Positions 45,285 through 52,905 of a stretch of 64,000 bases of DNA are shown piece by piece. How positions within the stretch are numbered: the first letter of the stretch is position 1; each line of letters starts with the position of its first letter. The notes under the pieces were generated by a model. It was given only the letters and a program-made list of their open reading frames with translations. It was not told the DNA's origin and did not search any database. The DNA comes from Phycisphaerae bacterium. Lineage in GTDB: Bacteria; Planctomycetota; Phycisphaerae; Sedimentisphaerales; Anaerobacaceae. Location of the stretch: the NCBI GenBank assembly GCA_021736645.1, contig JAIPFM010000108.1, forward strand, positions 1 through 64,000, given 5' to 3'. The position numbers and the translations under genes were made by a program.

Positions 45285-46328
45285 TTAGCTTACCGTACGT
45301 TTTCCGGCCTTGCGATCGTTGTATTGTTTTTCGATCCACGCATAGGTTCGTTTCATACCCTCTTCGAGCGGCAGACTGGGCGCCCAACCGAGCACTTCCT
45401 GGATGAACGTGTTGTCACTGTTGCGTCCGGCCACCCCTATGGGGGCGGTCAGATCATGGGTCCGCTTCAGGGTGACGCCGCCGATCTTCTCAGCCAGGGA
45501 CACCAGATCGCTGATGGAGATCAGGAAGTCGGACCCCAGGTTGATGGGTGTGGCGATCAGGTCGTCACAGTGCATGATCATGTCAATGCCTGTGAGGCAG
45601 TCGTCAATATACATGAAGCTGCGCGTCTGATGGCCATCCCCCCAGATATCGATTTCCAGTTTGCCGGAATCCTTGGCCTCGATCACCTTGCGGCAGAGTG
45701 CGGCCGGTGCCTTCTCGCGTCCCCCGTCCCATGTACCGTAGGGGCCGTAGACATTGTGGAAACGGGCAATCGCGGTCTTCATGCCGCGTTCAGACCAGTA
45801 TTCCTGACAGAACATTTCTGACACCAGTTTTTCCCATCCGTAGCCGCGTTCGGCCATGGCCGGATACGCATCCGATTCCGCAAGTGCCCTGACATTCGGA
45901 TCCTTCTGAAGGTCGGTGTTGTAGGCACAGGCCGAAGAAGAAAAGAAATAGCGCTGGGCCCCTGCACGATAGGCCTCTTCGATCATATGCGTATTGATGA
46001 GAATACTGCGGAGACACTCAATACGAAAACGCTCGATAAATCCCATGCCTCCCATGTCGGCTGCCAGGTTATACACCTCGACCGCACCTTCACAGGCCTT
46101 GCGGCAATTCATGGGGTCACTCAGGTCCAGACACAGGGACTCCACACCGGGCACCACCTGATACCAGTCGGGCAGCGGCTTCTTGTCGATGGCCCGGATA
46201 CGCGTGAATCCTTGCTCATGAAAATAGCGAGCCAGGGATCCCGCAATAAAGCCGCCAGCGCCCCCAATCACAATTAAATCGTCTTTATTCAACACAGATG
46301 CTGCTTTTGCATTTACCTTACTTGCCAT
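45285..46328 (-). CDS. GDP-mannose 3,5-epimerase-like SDR protein
   Basis: A 347-residue extended short-chain dehydrogenase. The Rossmann motif is VIGGAGGFIAGSLARYF. The match to plant GDP-mannose 3,5-epimerase is close over NLAADMGGMGFIERF, SSSACAYN, the ESDAYPA segment, GYGWEKLVSEMFC (YxxxK), RFHNVYGPYGTWDGGREKAP, IWGDGHQTRSFMYIDDC and GRNSDNTFIQEVLGWAP. The enzyme converts GDP-mannose to GDP-L-galactose or GDP-L-gulose. The gene leads a - strand cassette with the GHMP-like and cytidylyltransferase-like genes. Its upstream region, shared with the AraC gene, contains an inserted miniature element 66 bp from the start. Confidence 0.88.
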   Translation of the reverse strand: MASKVNAKAASVLNKDDLIVIGGAGGFIAGSLARYFHEQGFTRIRAIDKKPLPDWYQVVPGVESLCLDLSDPMNCRKACEGAVEVYNLAADMGGMGFIERFRIECLRSILINTHMIEEAYRAGAQRYFFSSSACAYNTDLQKDPNVRALAESDAYPAMAERGYGWEKLVSEMFCQEYWSERGMKTAIARFHNVYGPYGTWDGGREKAPAALCRKVIEAKDSGKLEIDIWGDGHQTRSFMYIDDCLTGIDMIMHCDDLIATPINLGSDFLISISDLVSLAEKIGGVTLKRTHDLTAPIGVAGRNSDNTFIQEVLGWAPSLPLEEGMKRTYAWIEKQYNDRKAGKRTVS

Positions 46329-46393
46329 TTTGTCATCTCACCATTGTTCAGGAGTGTTTTGGAGTCATGTCGACCACTGTGGCCTCCAGTCTA

Positions 46394-46553
46394 GGCTCTG
46401 TCTGAAAAGTCCGTCGTCGGCCCGAGAGCGAGCGTTTTTTCGTCTGGCAAGGACGGCGAAGCAGGCGATATTGAACGTATCGTCGATGCAGCCGGACGTA
46501 GTCCAGACGGAAAACAAGCCGGTCGAAGCCAGATCGACTTTTCAGACAGAGCC
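46394..46553. mobile_element. MITE-like element 1, TA-flanked, 160 bp
   Basis: Perfect 18-bp terminal inverted repeats GGCTCTGTCTGAAAAGTC (46394-46411) and the complement (46536-46553) bound a 160-bp non-coding element. TA sits directly outside both ends (46392-46393 and 46554-46555), the target duplication expected of IS630/Tc1-type elements. No transposase frame is inside. It lies between the divergent epimerase and AraC genes. Confidence 0.85.
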
Positions 46554-46657
46554 TAATATTGACTTTTATTGCTACGACGATATCATAAATAATCCATATG
46601 GCAAGCTGTTACGTCTATTTTTGCCCACAACACAACTATTTTTGACTTTTTAATACC

Positions 46658-47536
46658 ATGAAAGAGAAGATCCAGGATATCGGCCAGGTACCGGCTTTCT
46701 ACTCCACGCAGGTCCTCAAGGCCGAGCGGTTTTATTTCGACGTGCATGCGCGCGGTCATCAAGGCATCACAGTGGTCTGTGGAGGCTGTGAGCATTGTGA
46801 GCCCGATTTCCGCATTGACCGCAAAGACTTCCCATACTATTCCATCGAATATGTGGCCCGCGGCAAGGGGGAAGTGACATTAAAGGATAAGACCTACCCC
46901 CTGGTGGCAGGGGCGGTATTTGCCTATGGACCTGATGTCCCTCACATCATCACCACGGATCCCAGGGATCGTCTCGTCAAGTACTTTGTGGATTTCAGCG
47001 GCACCCGGGCCCTGTCACTGCTGACCGAATATGCGCCTCATCCGGGACACATGGTCCACACCAGCTCGCCGACCCAGATCCTGCGTCTCTTTGAAGACTT
47101 GATTGCGAATGGACAAAACGTCACGCGCTACAGCGATGCCATCTGCGCCACGCTTCTTGAAGTCTTGATGCTGAAGGTGGCGGAAACCGCGGTCTCTCAT
47201 GATTTTGTCGGCAGTATGGCCTTTGCCACCTACCAGACATGCTGCGAGTACATCCGCGAACACTGTGTGTCCCTGCAAACGCTGACCCAGATCGCAGACG
47301 CCTGCCATATGGATGAAGCGTATCTGTGCCGTTTGTTCAAACGATTTGGTGAGTTGAGTCCCTACAAGTACCTGAATCGTCTCAAGCTCAATATGGCAGC
47401 CATGCGCATGCAGGCACCTGACACCCCCATCAAGCAAATCGCCTATGAATTGGGATTCAGCAGTCCCTTTCATTTTTCCCGGGCCTTCAAAAAGGCCTAT
47501 GGGGTGTCTCCGGATTCATTTCGCCGCCGTCGCTGA
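46658..47536 (+). CDS. AraC-family transcriptional regulator
   Basis: A 292-residue regulator. The N-terminal half (about 20-150) is a cupin ligand-binding domain (DFPYYSIEYVARGKGEVTLK, PLVAGAVFAYGPDVPHII). The C-terminal 100 residues hold two helix-turn-helix motifs (LTQIADACHMDEAYLCRLFK and IKQIAYELGFSSPFHFSRAF), ending with KKAYGVSPDSFRRR. Such proteins usually sense sugars and activate catabolic genes. Both flanks carry different TA-flanked miniature elements. The exported catabolic set at 47724-55770 is the nearest candidate target, by inference. Confidence 0.93.
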   Translation: MKEKIQDIGQVPAFYSTQVLKAERFYFDVHARGHQGITVVCGGCEHCEPDFRIDRKDFPYYSIEYVARGKGEVTLKDKTYPLVAGAVFAYGPDVPHIITTDPRDRLVKYFVDFSGTRALSLLTEYAPHPGHMVHTSSPTQILRLFEDLIANGQNVTRYSDAICATLLEVLMLKVAETAVSHDFVGSMAFATYQTCCEYIREHCVSLQTLTQIADACHMDEAYLCRLFKRFGELSPYKYLNRLKLNMAAMRMQAPDTPIKQIAYELGFSSPFHFSRAFKKAYGVSPDSFRRRR

Positions 47537-47551
47537 ACCGGGCCTGCGCTA

Positions 47552-47724
47552 GCCCGGATTTCTCACAGCCCTTTGGCTGCAACCGCGTATCTCACGCCAT
47601 CTCCTGGACTTGCCTTGATCGCCGACTTCGATCCCCAGGGGACCTTCACCCAGTTCACTGCGCCAAGCCCAGGATCTGTCACGACCTACACGGTTTCGCT
47701 AAAAAGTTTGTGAGAAATCCGGGC
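47552..47724. mobile_element. MITE-like element 2, TA-flanked, 173 bp
   Basis: Perfect 16-bp terminal inverted repeats GCCCGGATTTCTCACA (47552-47567) and the complement (47709-47724) bound a 173-bp non-coding element. TA flanks both ends (47550-47551 and 47725-47726). Its right-end C, read on the - strand as G, completes the TAG stop codon of the DUF362 gene, so the insertion lies at the very end of that gene. TIRs are unrelated to element 1. Confidence 0.87.
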
Positions 47725-48812
47725 TAACCGTAGGCCTCGGCCAACTGTTTGGAGATACGGAATTTGCACTGGCATGCTTCCAGGGTATGGCCGAGGATAG
47801 TCACCCTGTCCAGGTCGCCCTGGCCCATACCGGCCTGCGTCATGGTCTGTAGATACATGATCTGCTCGGGATCAAAACCCATGACCCTGGTTGCAACCTT
47901 GTCCGCGGCCAGCGCATCGGTGCTGGCAATGGTGATGCGCGAGTCATAGGGATCTCCGCCCACAGGCCCTTCCCCCTGCATGCCCTCGAAACCGTCGATC
48001 ACAGCCAGGTCAGGCCAGACCTGCTGGGCCAGATGGAACAGATTGTAGTGCAGCACACTGTCCTTCTGGAATTTGTTCTGCGTGTGCGTGATCCCCTTGT
48101 CGTTCTTCTTGTAGTCATTGAGCGGTGACGCCAGGAGCACGTTCTTGAGGGAAAGCGTGGTCACCACGCGGTCATGCGTCTTGAGCTTGGCCGCTGAAAT
48201 GATGTACAGGTCAGGGTCAAAGAAGGTGTTGATCAATCGCAGGCCCAACGGGCGGTTGCCCTGCCCGAACACATACCCCCAATGATAAGGCTGAGTGTTC
48301 AAGTCGATCAGTGTCACGCCATACTCCTGCTGCAGGGGCAGATACCCATAGTTTTTGTATCCGTCCATGGTGCCTGCACGAGAGGCCGTGGACTCACCAA
48401 TCATGATCTCGCCCTGATACAGGGGCTTGAGAAAGTCGAGAATGGCGCGTATGGCGTCCACGTGCGTGGCACAGAGCGGCCGATTGGTGGACACAAAATT
48501 GGGCTTGATCAGGAGGCGTGTCTTGCCCTGCAGCGAGGCAGCCACCTGATCCTCGATCTTCTTGAGCGCAGAGAATGTAATGTCACGCCGGTCATTGCCC
48601 TTGACCAGGGCCACCTGGCTGGTCTCTGTCAGGGGCGTCCAGAGCAGCCCCTTGTTTTTGCGACGGAAAGGCACGCCCGTGGCCTGCCCCAGGAGCGTAC
48701 TCTGCATGGCAGCATGGCACACACCGGACAGTCCCGTGGCCGTTCCAAGGGCACCCAGTCCGAGTCCCTTTAACAGGGATCGACGAGAGAGAGGCGTCTT
48801 GTTCGTCATCAT
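47724..48812 (-). CDS. Tat-exported DUF362-family protein
   Basis: A 362-residue protein with a twin-arginine signal (LSRRSLLKGLGLGALGTATG). The mature part is a DUF362 domain: KTRLLIKPNFVSTNRPLCAT, IMIGESTAS, LIDLNTQPYHWGY, SAAKLKTHDRVVTTLSLKNV and VIDGFEGMQGEGPVGGDPYD. DUF362 proteins are often tied to iron-sulfur or redox modules, but this one lacks the ferredoxin CxxCxxC motif, so its activity is unknown. The TAG stop is formed partly by the TA duplication and end base of MITE-like element 2, so the C-terminus may be shortened. It is the distal gene of the exported set. Confidence 0.85.
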   Translation of the reverse strand: MMTNKTPLSRRSLLKGLGLGALGTATGLSGVCHAAMQSTLLGQATGVPFRRKNKGLLWTPLTETSQVALVKGNDRRDITFSALKKIEDQVAASLQGKTRLLIKPNFVSTNRPLCATHVDAIRAILDFLKPLYQGEIMIGESTASRAGTMDGYKNYGYLPLQQEYGVTLIDLNTQPYHWGYVFGQGNRPLGLRLINTFFDPDLYIISAAKLKTHDRVVTTLSLKNVLLASPLNDYKKNDKGITHTQNKFQKDSVLHYNLFHLAQQVWPDLAVIDGFEGMQGEGPVGGDPYDSRITIASTDALAADKVATRVMGFDPEQIMYLQTMTQAGMGQGDLDRVTILGHTLEACQCKFRISKQLAEAYG

Positions 48813-48842
48813 CGTCTCCAGAATGATAAAGTTTCCAACTTT

Positions 48843-48946
48843 AAGTTTTCAGTTTTCAGATGACAGTATACAGTATCAAAAATATGTTTTTCTGAAAACT
48901 GCTTACTGAAAACTGGACACCAAAGGATTTTTTGCAGAAGTCCTGT
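48843..48946 (-). repeat. Composite intergenic repeat, copy C (after Gfo/Idh/MocA gene)
   Basis: On the - strand the oxidoreductase stop TAG is followed after one base by hairpin ACAGGACTTCTGC...ATCCT (48946 down to 48923). Heptads CAGTTTT, CAGTAAG, CAGTTTT, CAG come next, then an AT-rich core with ATACTGTATACTGTCAT and the inverted CTGAAAACTGAAAACTT. It fills nearly the whole gap to the DUF362 gene. Confidence 0.88.
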
Positions 48947-48947
48947 C

Positions 48948-50264
48948 CTACATCAATTTGGTGGTGCCGGGAATCGCCACTGGGCGCACCGGCAAATCAC
49001 CAAACTCATACCTGGCAGGGCTCAAATCCAATTGAGAGGCCTTCATGGCCCAGTCCCATGTCAGGGCACTGCCCGTGTAGGCACTCATGCGACCCATGAT
49101 TGCGGTCAGCGTGCTCTCGGCAATGCGTTTTCCGTGATTCAGGGGTTGACCTGCACGGATGCCCGCGATCATGTCAGTATGCTCCTGCACCTGGGGGTTC
49201 TGAACAGGACCCTCATACTGGTAAGATCGTGTCCCCTGGATCTTGGCCACAGAACCATCCAGACTGGCCAGTCCTTCAGACCCCACAACACGGTCAGAGA
49301 TCCGGTCCGTGCAATTGTCAATCTGTCGACAGTAGGCAGACACGCGCAGGTCACCGGGGTACTCATACTCAATGGCAAAGTGATCGTATATATTGCCGTA
49401 ATCGGGCCCTTTCCTGACCTCGCGTCCGCCCACACCGATGCAGCTCACAGGATGGGCGTCCACCGCCCAGTTCATGAAATCCAGGCTGTGCACGAATTGC
49501 TCCACAATATGATCGCCGCTGAGCCAGTTGAACCAGTACCAGCAGCGGCATTGCCATTCCATATCAGACCACTCGGGCCTGCGCTGACGCCTGTGCTTGC
49601 CGAGCCAGGGCGTATTGTGAATCAGAAAGTACGTCTGTCCTCCGACAACCCTGCCGATATCGCCCCGGTGAATTCGCTTGATGGTCTCCAGATACATGTC
49701 ACTGTGTCGACGCTGGGTACCGGCCACAATGGACAGGTTTTTCTCCCTGGCCAGCGCCGAGGTCTCGATCACCGAGCGCACACCCACAGGATCCACAGCC
49801 ACAGGCTTTTCTATAAAACTGTGTTTGCCGGCCTTGACCGCGGCAGCCAGGTGTATGGGCCGAAAACCGGGAGGCGTGGCCATCAACACGATGTCGACAC
49901 CGCTGTCAATCACCTTCTGGTACGCATCGAATCCAGCGAAACACCGGGCCTTCGTGACATTGAATCGATTCCCCATCCGAGCCATAGGGCTGCCAGGCCG
50001 CGTCTGAGACAACTGCCTGAAGGCAGCGTCCAGGGGTTCCTGAAACAGGTCACCCAGGGCATAGAGCTCCACGCCCGGCGCTGCATCCAGGCAATTTACA
50101 GCCGCGCCTGTACCGCGTCCCCCGCAGCCGATCAGTCCGATACGCAGCGCATCGGAACCTGCAGCAAAGGCCCCGGCACTCCACAGTCCCAGGGTCCCCC
50201 ATGACAACGCTGCGGACGTCTTCATAAAGTCACGCCGTGACAACTGTTTCTGTTTTTCTCGCAT
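48948..50264 (-). CDS. Tat-exported Gfo/Idh/MocA oxidoreductase
   Basis: A 438-residue NAD(P)-dependent sugar oxidoreductase with a twin-arginine signal (LSRRDFMKTSAALSWGTLGL). The Rossmann motif is RIGLIGCGGRGTGAAVNCL. The substrate-side EKP motif is present (HSFIEKPVAVD), with AGTQRRHSDMY and HSLDFMNWAVDAHP further on. Exported members are common in Planctomycetes with sulfatases and glycan-degrading genes. It precedes DUF362 on the same strand, separated by repeat copy C. Confidence 0.92.
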   Translation of the reverse strand: MREKQKQLSRRDFMKTSAALSWGTLGLWSAGAFAAGSDALRIGLIGCGGRGTGAAVNCLDAAPGVELYALGDLFQEPLDAAFRQLSQTRPGSPMARMGNRFNVTKARCFAGFDAYQKVIDSGVDIVLMATPPGFRPIHLAAAVKAGKHSFIEKPVAVDPVGVRSVIETSALAREKNLSIVAGTQRRHSDMYLETIKRIHRGDIGRVVGGQTYFLIHNTPWLGKHRRQRRPEWSDMEWQCRCWYWFNWLSGDHIVEQFVHSLDFMNWAVDAHPVSCIGVGGREVRKGPDYGNIYDHFAIEYEYPGDLRVSAYCRQIDNCTDRISDRVVGSEGLASLDGSVAKIQGTRSYQYEGPVQNPQVQEHTDMIAGIRAGQPLNHGKRIAESTLTAIMGRMSAYTGSALTWDWAMKASQLDLSPARYEFGDLPVRPVAIPGTTKLM

Positions 50265-50342
50265 GATAGTCGCCTTTCATAAATGGGGTTTAACCCATCC
50301 GAATTTGCCAAATCAAAACCATCGGCTCAAGACTCGCGTGAC

Positions 50343-51266
50343 TCAGGGAAACAGGCCTTTCAGTTCTTCCTTTGACGGCTGCCTGCCATACTCACACAAC
50401 TCAAAGGCCTCTGAATACTTGACGGTCGCGCCTCTGTCTGATCCATACAACTCGATCAGGGTGTCGCGAAACTGCTCGGTCGTGCTCGAAAACCGGTTGG
50501 AGAAACTCTGCCGAACACGTGCGTTTGCGGCCTGCCAGTCCGCGTCGGTGCGGGGGATCATACTGGCATTGCCCCCACAGCCTCCCTCTATAAACTGTGA
50601 CACAATGGCCTGAAGGGCCTTGATCTTCTGGTCCATCACGGTGTCTATGGGCACGACCATATCCGGGGCAAACGGATTGGGCTTTTGAAAGCGATCCGAG
50701 TAATACATGAAGATGGGATTTCGTTTCAGATGAGGGATATCCGGACAGAAATAGGGCACTGTCACCATGTACCCGGCATCCTGAATCAGGATCCCTGTAT
50801 ATCGATGATCAGGATGGTAATCATTGGGCCGGTGGGTGAGCACAATATCAGCCTTCCATTCTCTGATGAGTTTGACAATGGTCCGACGATTTTCCAGGGT
50901 CGGCATGAGTTCACCGTCGTGAATATCCAGGACCTCTGTTTCAATGCCCAGAATCCTCGCCGCCTCTTGGACTTCTTTGGTGCGCCGCTGGGCCAGAGGG
51001 CCGCCCACGGTACCCCAGTGTCCAATGTCGCCGTTCGTACAGGACACGAATTTGACCTGATGCCCCTGGGCTGCCCACAAGGCAGCCACGCCGCCTGCCT
51101 TGATCTCGTTGTCGTCCGGATGGGCACCGAATGCAATGATCCGGATGACACGATTGCCGGACTGCACTGCCCCGGAGGGACTGCCCTGTGCCAACAGCGG
51201 CTCACCCATGACCATGACTGCCATGGCCGCACCTGCCAAGATAAGAAACAAACCTTTCCTGCACAT
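50343..51266 (-). CDS. Secreted PIG-L/LmbE-family deacetylase
   Basis: A 307-residue zinc-dependent N-acetyl-sugar deacetylase. A signal peptide (residues 1-27, MEPLLAQ-like end GEPLLAQ) follows a strong AAGGAG site. The zinc/catalytic motif AFGAHPDDNEIKAGG is complete, with the distal HRPNDYHPDHRYTG supplying the third ligand. It probably removes acetyl groups from an extracellular amino-sugar glycan. It lies between the sulfatase and the oxidoreductase on one strand, which suggests a shared substrate. Confidence 0.93.
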   Translation of the reverse strand: MCRKGLFLILAGAAMAVMVMGEPLLAQGSPSGAVQSGNRVIRIIAFGAHPDDNEIKAGGVAALWAAQGHQVKFVSCTNGDIGHWGTVGGPLAQRRTKEVQEAARILGIETEVLDIHDGELMPTLENRRTIVKLIREWKADIVLTHRPNDYHPDHRYTGILIQDAGYMVTVPYFCPDIPHLKRNPIFMYYSDRFQKPNPFAPDMVVPIDTVMDQKIKALQAIVSQFIEGGCGGNASMIPRTDADWQAANARVRQSFSNRFSSTTEQFRDTLIELYGSDRGATVKYSEAFELCEYGRQPSKEELKGLFP

Positions 51267-51390
51267 ATCGATCTCCTTAACAAACCGCCCTAATTTCCAA
51301 TGCCTGACGCGTTATGACTTTCCTGAAAATCCCGCTCACATGCCATGACAATTCGACTGACAGGCAGGCCCGCTGCATACGCAGTGACTG

Positions 51391-52884
51391 TTATGTGTCC
51401 CTGCAACACACACTGACCTGTCCAAAATAAGCAGCATCATTGTACGCCACCGTACTGGTTTCATCGACCCTGTACCCGCATCGACGGATCAGTTCAGGCC
51501 CGGGCAGGAACCGGTCTCCGGTCTCGGCCAGCCGTTGCTGAAGCTGTCGATCCAGGCGCGCCTGCACGGCCTGCACACTGGCACGGCCGATGAGATTGTC
51601 CTGCTGATAGGGATCCTCCTGATTGTCATACAGGAGCCATGGGCCGTCCAGGTCACGCACGTAGGTGTAGCGCTTTGTGCGCACGCCCCTGTATTCCTTG
51701 CCCCCGGACCGCCGTACCCACTGGCCAAAGGGACTGGGACACAGGATCAGCGCAGCCCGGTCCTCAGGCGGCGACACCCTGCCCAGGATCTCAGCGGACA
51801 GGTCCTGCCCTTCCGCCGAGCCGGGGATGGGCACACCGCTCAGGCTCAAAAGCGTGGGCATGAAATCCGGCACGCTGATGGGGGCATCTATGGTTTTTTG
51901 CGTGTCACCCCAGGCCTTGGGGCAGCGAAGCATGAAGGGAATGCGGATCGATTCATCCCACGGCCTCTGCTTTTTCAGCATGCCGCGAGAATGGAGCATG
52001 TCTCCATGGTCCGATGTGAACACCACAATCGTGTGCTTGTCCAGACCGCTCGATTTCAGTGTGTCCATCAAGCGGCCCATGCACTGATCCAGGGCCGCAA
52101 TGTGCGCGTAGTAGCCGGCCGTGGTCTTGTGCGCCTGGGCCAGATCCTGAGCGGGAATATTCTTTCGCAGGGTCAATGGCCTGCGGTCGTAGGCGTCCAC
52201 CAGTGCCTTGGGGCCCGTGCGATAGGGCGCATGCGGCGATCCCCAGGAGAGAAACAAGGCAAACGGCTTGCGGTCTTCGGCCCTGACCTGTAAATACTCA
52301 ATGGCATCTTCAGTCTGGGCCGCTGCATCGTACCCGGGCCACACGTGTTTGGTCCTGTCATCCCCTGCGTAGTATTCAGAATGGTTGTAGTCGTGTGTAC
52401 ACTCCAGCACCTTCCAGTAGTCAAAGCCCTGTCGCCGCTCACGCGGGATGTACGCACTGCGACCATTGCCGTCCACATGCCATTTGCCTATGTAGCCAGT
52501 CGTGTAACCGGCCTTGCCATAGGCCTGCGCAAAGGACACGGCCCGCGTGTTGAGCTGCAGGTCGTTGAGAAACACACCATGCGTCAGGGGATATTGACCT
52601 GTGAGCAGACTGGCCCGAAAGGGACTGCACACCGGACAGTTCGAAACCGCATTGGCATACACCACACTCTCGCGTGCCAGCGCATCGAGACAGGGCGTGT
52701 CCACATCCGGATTGCCTGAGTATCCCGTGGCCTGAGCACGCCACTGATCAGCAAACACAAACAGGAGATTGGGCCGCTGGCGGGTTGCCGATTCCGCTGC
52801 CATGCCTGTCCGTGCAGCAGTCAGGCATGCCGCACTCAACATCGACTGCCTCAAAAACTCTCTTCGATTGAATCTGTGTTCCAT
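51391..52884 (-). CDS. Tat-exported sulfatase
   Basis: A 497-residue formylglycine-dependent sulfatase with a twin-arginine leader (FNRREFLRQSMLSAACLTAA). The N-terminal metal site is NLLFVFADQWRAQATGYSGN. The active-site motif is CSPFRASLLTGQYP, where the first Cys would become formylglycine (CxPxR). FTSDHGDMLHSRGMLKKQRP gives further metal ligands. No sulfatase-maturing enzyme is in the window. With PIG-L deacetylase and Gfo/Idh/MocA protein it fits breakdown of a sulfated, acetylated amino-sugar polymer, by inference. Confidence 0.95.
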   Translation of the reverse strand: MEHRFNRREFLRQSMLSAACLTAARTGMAAESATRQRPNLLFVFADQWRAQATGYSGNPDVDTPCLDALARESVVYANAVSNCPVCSPFRASLLTGQYPLTHGVFLNDLQLNTRAVSFAQAYGKAGYTTGYIGKWHVDGNGRSAYIPRERRQGFDYWKVLECTHDYNHSEYYAGDDRTKHVWPGYDAAAQTEDAIEYLQVRAEDRKPFALFLSWGSPHAPYRTGPKALVDAYDRRPLTLRKNIPAQDLAQAHKTTAGYYAHIAALDQCMGRLMDTLKSSGLDKHTIVVFTSDHGDMLHSRGMLKKQRPWDESIRIPFMLRCPKAWGDTQKTIDAPISVPDFMPTLLSLSGVPIPGSAEGQDLSAEILGRVSPPEDRAALILCPSPFGQWVRRSGGKEYRGVRTKRYTYVRDLDGPWLLYDNQEDPYQQDNLIGRASVQAVQARLDRQLQQRLAETGDRFLPGPELIRRCGYRVDETSTVAYNDAAYFGQVSVCCRDT

Positions 52885-52905
52885 AAAGACACACTCCGTG
52901 AATCG

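Noticed and set aside
46394-47724. Composite transposon carrying the AraC gene
   Set aside because: The two flanking elements have unrelated terminal repeats, so they cannot act as matched ends of one element.
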